NCBI RefSeq assembly: GCF_039541855.1
Contig: NZ_BAABHA010000008.1
Coordinates: forward strand, 1 to 64,000
DNA length: 64,000 nucleotides
Direction of reading: 5' to 3'
DNA from: Solirubrum koreensis
GTDB lineage: Bacteria; Bacteroidota; Bacteroidia; Cytophagales; Hymenobacteraceae
A model generated the notes under the pieces. It saw nothing but the letters and a program-made list of their open reading frames with translations, searched no databases and was not told the DNA's origin. This document shows, in pieces, positions 1-7,664 of the stretch. Each line of letters begins with the position of its first letter. The stretch's first letter is position 1. The translations under genes and the position numbers were made by a program.

Positions 1-477
1 CTCCGTGGCCCGCAGCTGCGCCTCCTGCGCCCCGCGGCGGCGCTCGGCCCCCACCGCGTAGCGCGCCATCCAGTAACCGAGGCTGGCAAACAGAAAAAAG
101 AAGCCGCGGTGAACCGACAGCACCCAAAGCTGCCCGTAGCTCATGCCGGGCGGCGGGGCCCAGCCCGTGAACCGGGCCAGGCCCAGGTTCAGCTCGCAGC
201 GCAACGCGGCGTAGCCGGCCAGCGCCGCCAGGGCCGCCAGGGCGTAGAGCAGGTAGCGGCCCCGCCCCGCCAGGCGCGGCAGCAGCAGCTCGCTGTTGGC
301 GTAAAACAGCGCCGCGTGCGGCAGGTAGTACAGGCCGAAGCTAAGCCGTTCGGGATTCGCGACGTTTATAAATAAAAAGGTGAGCTGTTCGTACAAAGCG
401 AAGCCGAGCCAGACCAGCACGTGGAGCACGGCGGGCCGCCGCAAGGCCCGCCGCCAGTCATTAGAGCCTAATTGCAT
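1..477 (-). CDS. LytS-like sensor histidine kinase, N-terminal part (runs off the left edge)
   Basis: An open minus-strand frame starts with ATG at 477 (MQLGSNDWRRALRRP) and stays open for 159 codons to the window edge, so only the 5' part of the gene is here. The translation shows about four hydrophobic segments separated by short basic loops, ending in a charged stretch rich in Arg, Glu and Gln (ERRRGAQEAQLRATE) that looks like the linker to a kinase domain. This is the usual N-terminal layout of Bacteroidota LytS/YpdA histidine kinases; the phospho-acceptor domain lies outside the window, so the family call is inference. It is divergent from the small peptide gene at 664. Confidence 0.6.
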   Translation of the reverse strand, partial: MQLGSNDWRRALRRPAVLHVLVWLGFALYEQLTFLFINVANPERLSFGLYYLPHAALFYANSELLLPRLAGRGRYLLYALAALAALAGYAALRCELNLGLARFTGWAPPPGMSYGQLWVLSVHRGFFFLFASLGYWMARYAVGAERRRGAQEAQLRATE

Positions 478-581
478 GCGGCAAAAATAAGCGGAGCGAG
501 TGGTGGGCACTGGGGGCCGGCCCATGAAAAGAGGCCGAATTGGCCAGGTTGGTACCGCCGAACGGGGGATTGGTGTAATAT

Positions 582-614
582 TTTCCGCAGTGTACCGGGG
601 CTAGAGTACGTTTG
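582..614 (+). promoter_or_regulatory. putative Bacteroidota promoter of the small peptide gene
   Basis: TACGTTTG at 607-614 matches the -7 consensus TAnnTTTG exactly. The -33 element is weak (TTTC at 582-585, 21 nt upstream). Transcription would begin near 619 and leave a leader of about 45 nt before the ATG at 664. Confidence 0.35.
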
Positions 615-663
615 TTTCAAGCAACGCATCACCGCAAAATACTCTTCTACTCCTATCAATCCC

Positions 664-798
664 ATGAAAAACCTCAACGCCTCCCTCAAATTCAAAATCA
701 CCAAGACCGTTGTAACACGCTTTGCGCCGGCCCAAACCGGCAAGCGTTTTGGTGACACCACTCTTACGGATACTATCACCAGCATAAGCGGCTTTTAA
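664..798 (+). CDS. class I lanthipeptide-like precursor peptide, cysteine-free
   Basis: This is a 44-residue frame. Residues 10-20 fit the pattern FxIxKxxVxxF (F10, I12, K14, V17, F20), close to the LxLxKxxIxxL leader motif of Bacteroidota class I lanthipeptide precursors. The following 24 residues contain eight Ser/Thr, seven of them clustered at 32-42, and no cysteine at all, so no lanthionine could form in this peptide. A LanC-like gene follows 141 bp downstream on the same strand. The leader match is seen; the RiPP assignment is inferred from leader plus neighbour. No dehydratase (LanB) is in the window, so the product could be a relic, a linear peptide or part of a different modification scheme. 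Confidence 0.55.
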   Translation: MKNLNASLKFKITKTVVTRFAPAQTGKRFGDTTLTDTITSISGF

Positions 799-939
799 GC
801 AGACACGAGCTCCAAGCTCCACTGCTTACCCTTCCGGCTCGCCCGCGCTTTTAGCTGCGGATCCGCCGAACCGGCTGCTCCTGCTTCCCGGCCGCTTTCC
901 GGCCGTTTCGCCTACCGGTCAGCCGCTACCATTATTCTA

Positions 940-2136
940 ATGTCCTCTTCTTATCCGCCCATCGCTTCTCCCAACGGAAGGCTTCAGCCCAACAAGCCGC
1001 CGGCGCCTCCCTCACGCCTTAGCCTCATGCAAAGCTGGCGGGCCCTTCACGCCTGGCTGCTGCGCGCACACGAAGCAGGATTTACCCCGGTATCCAATGC
1101 CGACTTTACCATTTATCGCTACTGTGTCGATAAAGCGTCCGGCCACGCGCCGGACGCTGCTTTAGCCCAACGCTTCGATCAACAGTTGCCCGAACAGTTA
1201 AGCCCGCTACCACCTCCGGAGCTGGCCCGCCAACTCGAAACGCTCTGCGCAGCCGCTTGGCTTCATACTGCCTGGAGTGCCGACGGCATGGCCAGCGCAG
1301 GCGCAAGTGCCCGTATGGTGCAGCTCGACCAAGCCGTGCAACAACAAGCCCGGCAACTCGGCCACGCGCCCGAGGGCGAAAGCCGCCGCAATTTCTTTCG
1401 TAGCGTGCGCTACCTGCGCCTGCGTCTGCCCACCTCGGCGCCGCTGCTGCGGCAGCTGCTCGAAGCCAGCCTGCCGGCCCTGCTGCCGCCAGACCTCCCG
1501 ACAACGCCTCCGCAGCCAGTGGAACTGGGTCTGGATGGTGGCCTGACCGCGGAGCTATTGCAATTGCTACAACTGCACCGAAGCGGCGTGCCCGTACCGG
1601 GCCTGGAGCATCACGTGCGTACGAGCCTATTGCAACTGCTGGGGGTAATGCAGCGCGTGGACTTCCAGGAAGGCCACTACTCGGTGTTTCCCTACCAGCT
1701 GCATGGGCTGGCGGGCGCCCCCACTTTTAGCGCTGAACTGAGCTGGCACCGCGGCGACCTGGGCCAAGCCCTGCTGTTTTATGAGGCACACGCTTTGCTG
1801 GGCGACAATGAATTGATTAAAACAGCGGAATTGGTGGGGCTCAACACCCTGCTGCGCACTTCGCTGGCCGCTACGCAGGTAAACACCCCCCGATGGGACC
1901 GGGGAGCCTCCGGTCTGGCGCACCTCTACGCTAAGATTCATCGCTTAAGTGGTCACCCCGCCTACTTAGCTGGTTGCCATTATTGGCTGAACCAAACGCA
2001 GCAGTGGTTACCCCAGGAGCTAGGGGCAGATCGGCAACCAACCGCTGACGCCTTATCAGATATAATCCGGGTTGGTTTAGTGCTGCTGACGGCCCTTTCC
2101 GAAGACGAATTAGCTTGGGACGCGATATTGCTGTAA
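940..2136 (+). CDS. LanC-like protein lacking the zinc and catalytic residues
   Basis: 398 residues, the normal size of a LanC cyclase. The C-terminal half follows the LanC pattern: LSWHRGDLGQAL (269-279) sits where LanC has WCYGDLG, WDRGASGLAHLY (319-330) where it has LCHGAAGLAH, and the end (VGLVLLTALSEDELAWD) matches the usual LanC terminus. By eye the three zinc ligands are replaced: Cys by His270, Cys-His by Asp320-Arg321. The catalytic His of the LGLAHG motif appears as Gly200 (LGLDGG). In the known enzyme zinc activates cysteine thiols for thioether formation, so this protein should not do that chemistry. The frame is intact, and its partner peptide has no Cys. Possible roles: leader binding, scaffold, or decaying gene. 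Confidence 0.65.
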   Translation: MSSSYPPIASPNGRLQPNKPPAPPSRLSLMQSWRALHAWLLRAHEAGFTPVSNADFTIYRYCVDKASGHAPDAALAQRFDQQLPEQLSPLPPPELARQLETLCAAAWLHTAWSADGMASAGASARMVQLDQAVQQQARQLGHAPEGESRRNFFRSVRYLRLRLPTSAPLLRQLLEASLPALLPPDLPTTPPQPVELGLDGGLTAELLQLLQLHRSGVPVPGLEHHVRTSLLQLLGVMQRVDFQEGHYSVFPYQLHGLAGAPTFSAELSWHRGDLGQALLFYEAHALLGDNELIKTAELVGLNTLLRTSLAATQVNTPRWDRGASGLAHLYAKIHRLSGHPAYLAGCHYWLNQTQQWLPQELGADRQPTADALSDIIRVGLVLLTALSEDELAWDAILL

Positions 2137-2274
2137 GGCTTAGCTATTTAATAGTTAATTATTGAAGACGGCTTGGCGTTTTGGATACGCAGTTGCGGCC
2201 CCAGCAGCTGGGCCCTTGCATGCCGTCGTGTTAACGTCCCTGTTGGGCACCTACCAGACGACCACGGAGCCCTC

Positions 2275-2550
2275 GCTAGTGCTGAGCATATTTCCCTACC
2301 CCATACTAGCCCGGAGCCAGCAAACCAGCTTTGGCATTTCGGTGGCGAAAGCCGGACCAGTACCGGTCACCGTACATGCCCAAGCCGGCACCCTAGTCCG
2401 TACTCTTTCCCCGAGCCAAATGCCGGTCGGACCATATTGTACTGGGATGGTAAGTCCGACATCGGGCAGGCTGTTCATCTCGTTACCTATTTAGTTCGGT
2501 TCCATATGAACAAAGCCCCGCCACTTCCCTGTCAATTACTAGTGGATTAA
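2275..2550 (+). pseudogene. relic of a T9SS C-terminal sorting (FlgD-like) domain
   Basis: Two overlapping reading frames join into one recognisable domain. Up to about 2430 one frame reads FPYP...ARSQQTSFGISVAKAGP...GTLVRTLSPSQMPVG. From about 2431 the next frame continues TILYWDGKSDIGQAVHLVTYLVRF and stops at 2550. The combined pattern (F-P-x-P, SVAKAG, LVRTL, WDGxxxxGQAV, YLVR) is the FlgD-like fold used as a type IX secretion signal by Bacteroidota. The reading-frame change and the absence of any upstream passenger domain mark it as the tail of a decayed secreted protein. Its presence right behind the LanC-like gene suggests a rearrangement. Confidence 0.55.
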
Positions 2551-2780
2551 ATAGGTCCCGTCAAGCCTCTGGAAGCACCGGATTTCTCCGTCTGATAAAC
2601 AGCACATTTGTCTAAGTAAGAACTGCGCACTAAATGGCTTGCCGTTGGCAAAAGAAAAAACACCAACGGTTTTGGGCAAAAAAGCCAACGATTGAGAGTG
2701 GAGCAGTAAAGCTAAAGCATAAATAGATGCCAGTAATAGGCTTGACAATAATCAGAAGCTAAACCCAGCGGCTTCACTAG

Positions 2781-2814
2781 AAGCCCCGTTTGGAAGCTAC
2801 AAACGGGGCTTTTT
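2781..2814 (+). terminator. Rho-independent terminator
   Basis: AAGCCCCGTTTG and its complement CAAACGGGGCTT flank a 7-nt loop and are followed by a T tract on the plus strand. It presumably ended the transcript of the decayed gene upstream. Confidence 0.75.
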
Positions 2815-2914
2815 CTTTAGCGGGCATGCAAACCCCGAATTACTTACCTATGATGACCCAAGCTGACACTAGCTCCAACCTGCTTGGTAGGTAAATATGT
2901 TCAATCAGAACTTC

Positions 2915-2974
2915 CGAGCGGTCAAACAGTGTGATGAAAAACGCATTTTTATCAACCCGCTATTTGACCGCTCG
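2915..2974. repeat. 60-bp two-level palindrome
   Basis: CGAGCGGTCAAA at 2915-2926 and TTTGACCGCTCG at 2963-2974 are perfect 12-bp arms. The interior holds a second inverted pair, TGATgAAAAA / TTTTTATCA, around a CGCA turn. There is no T tract after it. It may be a mobile-element end, a regulator site or an intergenic repeat. Confidence 0.6.
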
Positions 2975-3104
2975 AAAACGGCCGTTTGGTTTCGTGATGG
3001 GCTTTGCTTTTGCGTACTTTCAACAGGCCTCTCCCCTAGTTTTTTGTAACCCACAAAAAATGGGTATTGCTGACCACCGCAGATGTTTGCAGTGGAATGG
3101 AAGG

Positions 3105-3704
3105 TCATCCGCCAAACCCTATTCCGTTGGGAAACAAGGCGGCCAAAATAGCGACCGATACGCCGAGCGAAACCGCGGAGCCCACGCCCCAGCCCAATAG
3201 TGCCCGCCCTCTTTTTTTTCGGTTGGATTGGTGTTCGTATCCGCTGCGGTAGTCAGGGTCCTGCAGCAGTTCAGGCCGCGGAACTTGGGCGAGCAACTGC
3301 GGCGCGCGTGGCGGAACCACCCCCAGCACCACCGCGCAACCGGTTGCCCCGGCCGCAAGCCCGGCTTGGCCGCTGATAAAGAGCGGCGGAGTTACAAAAC
3401 CCAGGGCCGCGCCCGTCCAAAAAACACCCTTGGCCGGGCGGTAGTGTTGTTTGGCATCGGCGCGCCCTTGTTGCTGCCGTTGTGCAACCGAAAGGCCCCG
3501 CAACGAAACTGCGGGGCTATCCGGGGAAGATGAGGTTACAACCGGCGGTAGCGGCTCAATAGCTTCAGCTACTGCCACCGGGGAGGTGATGGCAGCATTA
3601 ACTTGAGTGGCGGGTTTCGCAGTTGCGGTATCCGATTGGGCGTGGGCGCGCTGGACGCAGAGCACCACCATCCACCATAGCAAAAGCAAAAAGGACCGAT
3701 ACAT
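3105..3704 (-). CDS. hypothetical membrane protein with signal peptide
   Basis: 199 residues. The N-terminus (MYRSFLLLLWWMVVLCVQRAHAQ) is a typical Sec signal peptide ending in AHA-Q. A low-complexity Pro/Ala/Thr/Ser stretch follows (about 25-70), then a Gln/Arg-rich segment and two hydrophobic segments (about 95-130 and 170-192) separated by a polar loop rich in Pro and Arg (NRKKRG). No catalytic motif is visible and no family is recognised; similar small proteins with paired hydrophobic segments near the C-terminus are common in Cytophagales. It lies alone between a gene-poor stretch and the peptidase gene. Confidence 0.6.
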   Translation of the reverse strand: MYRSFLLLLWWMVVLCVQRAHAQSDTATAKPATQVNAAITSPVAVAEAIEPLPPVVTSSSPDSPAVSLRGLSVAQRQQQGRADAKQHYRPAKGVFWTGAALGFVTPPLFISGQAGLAAGATGCAVVLGVVPPRAPQLLAQVPRPELLQDPDYRSGYEHQSNRKKRGRALLGWGVGSAVSLGVSVAILAALFPNGIGFGG

Positions 3705-3801
3705 ATTAGGGGCAGAAAAATCAGGTTAGGAGAACTGCCTGAAGGATGCACTACCGCTGCCTATGGTTGGTCGCCTCGCATACATATGTGAGGACCAAAA
3801 C

Positions 3802-3874
3802 AAAAGCAGCGCGGCCAGCATCCTGCAACACGCCTCGTGAGAAGTGCGTTGCGGATGCTGGCCGCGCTGCTTTT
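3802..3874 (-). terminator. very long terminator hairpin downstream of the prolyl oligopeptidase
   Basis: A perfect 22-bp inverted repeat (3802-3823 with 3853-3874) encloses a 29-nt loop. On the minus strand it is followed by TTTTGTTTTGG. A second small palindrome, CTGCCCGGCCGGGCAG, lies at about 3890-3906, next to the stop codon. The T-rich exit on the minus strand fits termination of the peptidase gene. Confidence 0.6.
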
Positions 3875-3920
3875 GGCGCACCTTCGCCGCCTGCCCGGCC
3901 GGGCAGACGGCGAAGCGCCG

Positions 3921-6044
3921 TTAGTTGTTCTGGTAAGGCAACACGTTCATGTTCTGGAACATGAAGGCCCACTTGTCGGTCTGCTCGCTGATTACCTGAG
4001 CCGTGGAGCGGCCTGCGCCGTGGCCGGCCTTGGTTTCTACCCGAATCAGCACCGGGGCCGGTCCCTGCTGCGTTTCCTGCAGTTTGGAAGCGAACTTAAA
4101 CGAGTGCGCAGGTACCACACGGTCGTCGTGGTCGGCAGTGGTGACCATGGTGGCGGGGTAGTTAGCGGGCTTTAGGGCGTGGTAGGGCGAATACTTGTAG
4201 AGGTACTCGAACATTTCCTTGCTGTCCTGAGCCGTGCCGTAATCATAGGCCCAGCCGGCGCCGGCCGTGAACTGGTTGTAACGGAGCATGTCCATCACGC
4301 CCACCGCCGGGAAGGCCACTTTGAACAAATCGGGGCGCTGTGCCATTACGGCGCCCACCAGCAAGCCACCGTTCGAGCCGCCGGCCATGGCCAGGTAGTC
4401 TTTCGAGGTGTAGTTGTTCTTCACCAAATACTCGCCGGCGGCAATGAAATCGTCGAACACGTTCTGCTTCTGCATTTTGGTGCCGGCGTTGTGCCACTTC
4501 TCGCCGTATTCGCCACCACCGCGCAGGTTAGCTACTGCGTAGATGCCGCCGTTTTCGAGCAGCACAATGTTGGAGGTGCTGAAACTTGGCGTTACGCTGC
4601 TATTAAAGCCGCCGTAGGCGTAGAGCAGCGTGGGGTTTTTGCCGTTCAGAGCCAAACCCTTTTTGTGGGTGATGATCATGGGCACCTTCGTGCCGTCTTT
4701 GGAGGTGTAGAACACCTGCTTCGACTCAAACTTGCTGGGGTCGAACTGCACGCCGGCCTTCTTCCACACCGTGGATTTGCCGGTGGCAATGTCGTACTTA
4801 AAAATGGTGGGCGGGTAGGTGTAAGAGGTGAAGGTGTAGTAGGTTTCCTTCTCCTCTTTCTTGGTGCCGAAGCCGCCGGCCGAGCCCACCGAAGGCAGGG
4901 CGATGCTGCGCTCCTTCTTGCCGTTCATGTCGTACTGCTCAATCAGGGCGGTGGCGTCCTTCAGGTAGTTAGCGAAGATTTTACCGCCGCCGGTAGTGGC
5001 GTTGAGCACGTTTTTGCCTTCGGGAATCAGGTCTTTCCAATTGGCGGGCTGCGGGTTAGCAGCATCCACAGTTACTACGCGGTTGTTGGGCGCGTTCAGG
5101 TTGGTTTGAATGTAGAGCTTGCTGCCCACGTTATCGAGCACACCCACGGTGCTTTTCTCGTTGTCCACCACCTGCACGATGGGGCTACCGGGCTTGCTCA
5201 AATCCTGGAGGTAAAGCTCGTTACCAGTGGTGGTGTTGCGAGCCGAAATAACCAAGAACCGCTCGTCTTCGGTGAGGTAGGCGCCCACGTAGCGACGGGG
5301 TGTTTTCTCGCCGCCGAAAATCAGCTGGTCGGCACTTTGCGGGGTGCCCAGCTTGTGGTACATCAGCCGGTGAATCTGGGTTTTGCCGGCTAGCTGGCTG
5401 CCCGTAGTGGGCTTGTCGTAGGAGCTGTAGTAAAAGCCGTCGTTTCCGCGCCAGGCCGTGCCCGAGAACTTCACGTTCTTGAGCGTGTCGCCCACGAGGG
5501 ACTTGTCCGCGGTCTTCATCACAATCACCTTGCGCCAGTCGGAGCCGCCTTCCGAGATGGAGTAGGCGGCCAGGCTGCCGTCTTTGGTGAAGCTCAGGCC
5601 CGCCAGCGAGGTAGTGCCGTCTTTCGAGAACTTGTTGGGGTCGAGGAATACTTCGGGGGTGCCCTTGCCCACCTGCCGGTACAGCACCGACTGGCTTTGC
5701 AGGCCGGTGTTCTTCGAGAAATAGGTGTACTTGCCTTCCTTGTAGGGCGCGCCGTACTTCTCGTAGTTCCACAGCGTTTCGAGGCGCTTGCGGATGGCGT
5801 CGCGGTAGGGAATCTGGGCCAGGTAATGCTGGGTTACCTTATTTTGCTCCTGCACCCAGCCTTTGGTGTCGGGGGCCTGGTCGTTTTCCAGCCAGCGGTA
5901 CGGGTCGGCTACCTTGGTGCCGAAGTACGTGGTCACGGTGTCCACCTTTTTGGTCTGCGGGTAGGGCAGCCGCTTAACGGGCGCCTGGGCATGGGCTGGC
6001 GCACTGAGCAACGCGGCGCCCAACAGGGCAAAGAAGCTTCTCAT
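3921..6044 (-). CDS. prolyl oligopeptidase, S9A family, secreted
   Basis: A serine peptidase cleaving after proline in short peptides. The protein is 707 residues from ATG 6044; a GTG six codons upstream is possible, but the ATG starts directly at the signal peptide (MRSFFALLGAALLSAPAHAQ). Seen: an N-terminal beta-propeller region (about 50-430) and a C-terminal alpha/beta-hydrolase domain with nucleophile Ser557 in GGSNGG, Asp641 in DHDDRVV and His675 in AGHGAG, matching the spacing of the family. Length fits the family. The signal peptide places it in the periplasm or outside. It stands alone, with a terminator hairpin downstream. Confidence 0.93.
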   Translation of the reverse strand: MRSFFALLGAALLSAPAHAQAPVKRLPYPQTKKVDTVTTYFGTKVADPYRWLENDQAPDTKGWVQEQNKVTQHYLAQIPYRDAIRKRLETLWNYEKYGAPYKEGKYTYFSKNTGLQSQSVLYRQVGKGTPEVFLDPNKFSKDGTTSLAGLSFTKDGSLAAYSISEGGSDWRKVIVMKTADKSLVGDTLKNVKFSGTAWRGNDGFYYSSYDKPTTGSQLAGKTQIHRLMYHKLGTPQSADQLIFGGEKTPRRYVGAYLTEDERFLVISARNTTTGNELYLQDLSKPGSPIVQVVDNEKSTVGVLDNVGSKLYIQTNLNAPNNRVVTVDAANPQPANWKDLIPEGKNVLNATTGGGKIFANYLKDATALIEQYDMNGKKERSIALPSVGSAGGFGTKKEEKETYYTFTSYTYPPTIFKYDIATGKSTVWKKAGVQFDPSKFESKQVFYTSKDGTKVPMIITHKKGLALNGKNPTLLYAYGGFNSSVTPSFSTSNIVLLENGGIYAVANLRGGGEYGEKWHNAGTKMQKQNVFDDFIAAGEYLVKNNYTSKDYLAMAGGSNGGLLVGAVMAQRPDLFKVAFPAVGVMDMLRYNQFTAGAGWAYDYGTAQDSKEMFEYLYKYSPYHALKPANYPATMVTTADHDDRVVPAHSFKFASKLQETQQGPAPVLIRVETKAGHGAGRSTAQVISEQTDKWAFMFQNMNVLPYQNN

Positions 6045-6066
6045 AGGAGTTGCGTTTGGCACGGGT

Positions 6067-6097
6067 TAAAATTGAGTCGAACGTGAAGATCGACAAA
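6067..6097 (-). promoter_or_regulatory. possible promoter of the prolyl oligopeptidase gene
   Basis: On the minus strand TTTG (6097-6094) is followed after 19 nt by CAATTTTA (6074-6067), two mismatches from TAnnTTTG but at the right spacing. The start would lie near 6062, about 18 nt before the ATG. Confidence 0.3.
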
Positions 6098-6343
6098 TTA
6101 CAGTTCTCCCGGCTTCCTGAAGTTGCCGATAGAAAATTACGGCACCGATGCCCCTCCCAGGCACGAACCAAGCCGGGCGCAGTCCAGGGCCAGTGCGGTA
6201 GAAATCGGCTGGGGCACAGCCTTTGGCACATCCTGAATAGAATGCATAGCGCCTGGCAAGGCCCCTTTTACCCACTTGCTCGTTAGCGGCGGGCGTAATA
6301 AGAACTGAATTCAGAGCGAAGTGGAACCAACCAATGCACAACA

Positions 6344-6375
6344 CTTGTATAAATGAACAACTGTTCATAAGTTTG
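6344..6375 (+). promoter_or_regulatory. promoter of the ArsR-type regulator and sulfur operon
   Basis: CTTG (6344-6347), 20 nt, then TAAGTTTG (6368-6375), an exact TAnnTTTG. The start codon of the regulator is 8 nt further on, so the transcript has almost no leader. The operator-like palindrome at 6353-6368 fills the spacer. Confidence 0.55.
6353..6368. promoter_or_regulatory. operator-like palindrome 1 of the ArsR-type regulator
   Basis: ATGAACA-AC-TGTTCAT: perfect 7-bp arms with a 2-nt centre, lying between the -33 and -7 elements. A related sequence lies before the next gene (6735-6750). The position would block polymerase when the regulator is bound. Confidence 0.6.
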
Positions 6376-6383
6376 CATCAACA

Positions 6384-6707
6384 ATGACTTCCTCCACCTC
6401 GACTAGCTCCGCTGACATGAACCTCTCCGTCGAGAAAATGGAGAAGGTGGCCTTTATTCTCAAGACGACGGCCCACCCCACGCGCATTGCCATTGTGCAG
6501 CTGCTGGCCAGCCAGGAGCGCCTGTCGGTGACCGATATCAGCGAAAAGCTGAACGTAGAGCAAAGTCTGCTCTCCCACCACCTCTCGGGCATGAAGCTTA
6601 AGGGCATTCTGAGCTCCCACCGCGAGGGCAAAAACATTTACTACGCCCTGAAGATGCGCGAGGTAGTAGACGTTATTCAGTGCCTGGCCACCTGCACGTT
6701 CCTGTAG
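6384..6707 (+). CDS. ArsR-family transcriptional regulator, probably sulfur-responsive
   Basis: 107 residues with the winged-helix pattern of the ArsR family: HPTRIAIVQLL (31-41), the recognition helix NVEQSLLSHHLSGMK (57-71) and the wing HREGKNIYYAL (79-89). Two cysteines sit at the very C-terminus (C100 and C104 in CLATC). ArsR repressors of sulfur genes such as BigR and SqrR sense persulfides with two cysteines, but at other positions, so cysteine sensing here is inference. It heads a run of sulfur-metabolism genes, and the palindromes at its own promoter and before the next gene support auto- and operon regulation. Confidence 0.8.
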   Translation: MTSSTSTSSADMNLSVEKMEKVAFILKTTAHPTRIAIVQLLASQERLSVTDISEKLNVEQSLLSHHLSGMKLKGILSSHREGKNIYYALKMREVVDVIQCLATCTFL

Positions 6708-6734
6708 CAGTCGTGGTTTTTTTTGACCGAACAC

Positions 6735-6750
6735 ATGAACAATCTATCAT
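6735..6750. promoter_or_regulatory. operator-like palindrome 2 before the TSUP gene
   Basis: ATGAACAATCTATCAT matches operator 1 at 12 of 16 positions and keeps the same relation to a following TA-rich -7-like sequence (TAAATTCA, 6750-6757). TTTG occurs at 6722-6725, but its spacing is not ideal. Confidence 0.45.
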
Positions 6751-6776
6751 AAATTCATACGTCTACCTTCCCTTCC

Positions 6777-7592
6777 ATGTCCCAGCTCATCGGCTACTTC
6801 GCAGCCATCTTCATCGGCCTTTCTCTGGGCATTATGGGGGGCGGGGGCTCCATTCTCACCGTGCCTGTGCTGGTGTATCTGATGGGCGTAAATCCGGTGC
6901 TGAGTACGGCTTACTCGCTGTTTGTGGTGGGCTCGACCTCGGTGGTGGGGGCTTCGGGCTACTTCCGCAAGGGACTGGTGTCGATGAAAACCGCCGTGGT
7001 GTTCCTGCTTCCTTCGCTGCTGGCCGTGTTTGCGGTGCGCAAGCTGCTCATGCCGGCCATTCCGCAGGAGCTCTTCACGGTGGCCGGCATTGCCTTCACC
7101 AAAGACCTGCTGGTGCTGGTCGCCTTCGCGGCGCTGATGGTGGTGGCCGCGGCGTCGATGATTCGCAGCAAGCAGGCCGAAGAAGTATTGGACGAGGAGC
7201 TGCACCATCGGCACGCCTTTAACTACCCGCTGGTTTTGGGCATTGGTTTGGCGGTGGGTTTGCTCACGGGTTTTGTGGGGGCCGGCGGCGGTTTTCTAAT
7301 CATCCCGGCCCTGGTACTGGGGGCACGCTTGCCCATGAAGCTGGCCGTAGGCACCTCGCTGGCCATCATTGCCCTGAATTCGCTTATCGGCTTCACCGGC
7401 GACCTGAGCGTCGGCACGCCCATCGCCTGGGGTTTCCTGCTCGGCTTCCTGGCTTTTGCGCTGGTGGGTATCGTGCTGGGCACCTACCTGTCCCGCTTCA
7501 TTCCGGGTGCCAGGCTCAAGCCGGCCTTCGGCTGGTTTACCCTGGCCATGGGCACGTTCATTCTGCTGCGCGAGCTGGTGTTTACGCCGTAA
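6777..7592 (+). CDS. TSUP (TauE/SafE) family membrane transporter
   Basis: 271 residues with about eight membrane segments in two halves, each beginning with the glycine-rich pattern of the family (GIMGGGGSILTVPVL at about 19-33 and GFVGAGGGFLIIPAL at about 165-179). TSUP proteins move sulfur-containing anions such as sulfite or thiosulfate across the inner membrane. The central loop is hydrophilic (SKQAEEVLDEELHHRH). It lies between the ArsR regulator and the persulfide dioxygenase gene, so export of sulfite formed by that enzyme is a reasonable inference. Direction and substrate cannot be read from the sequence. Confidence 0.88.
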   Translation: MSQLIGYFAAIFIGLSLGIMGGGGSILTVPVLVYLMGVNPVLSTAYSLFVVGSTSVVGASGYFRKGLVSMKTAVVFLLPSLLAVFAVRKLLMPAIPQELFTVAGIAFTKDLLVLVAFAALMVVAAASMIRSKQAEEVLDEELHHRHAFNYPLVLGIGLAVGLLTGFVGAGGGFLIIPALVLGARLPMKLAVGTSLAIIALNSLIGFTGDLSVGTPIAWGFLLGFLAFALVGIVLGTYLSRFIPGARLKPAFGWFTLAMGTFILLRELVFTP

Positions 7593-7664
7593 GGCCCCGC
7601 TTGCTGCCTGATTCCCCAAGCCATTTTCTACCTGCGTTTCTTCACCTTTCCGTTGAGTTTTCTT

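Larger units (their letters stand above)
2551..3104. other. gene-poor stretch
   Basis: No convincing gene. Short frames at 2539-2748 (minus) and 2905-3200 (both strands) have no recognisable family. The stretch is AT-richer than its surroundings and holds the terminator at 2781-2814 and the long palindrome at 2915-2974, listed separately. Confidence 0.5.

Noticed and set aside
2539..2748. 69-residue minus-strand frame, considered as a transposase remnant
   Set aside because: No DDE or helix-turn-helix pattern could be seen in any of the three frames.
3802..3874. Integron attC-like site or IS end for the 22-bp perfect hairpin
   Set aside because: No integrase-site core, no target duplication and no transposase; its place after the peptidase gene with a T-rich exit fits a terminator.
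4179..5393. 404-residue plus-strand frame opposite the prolyl oligopeptidase
   Set aside because: Antisense shadow of a clearly coding gene with GC-rich third positions; His/Val/Gly-rich translation without any domain.
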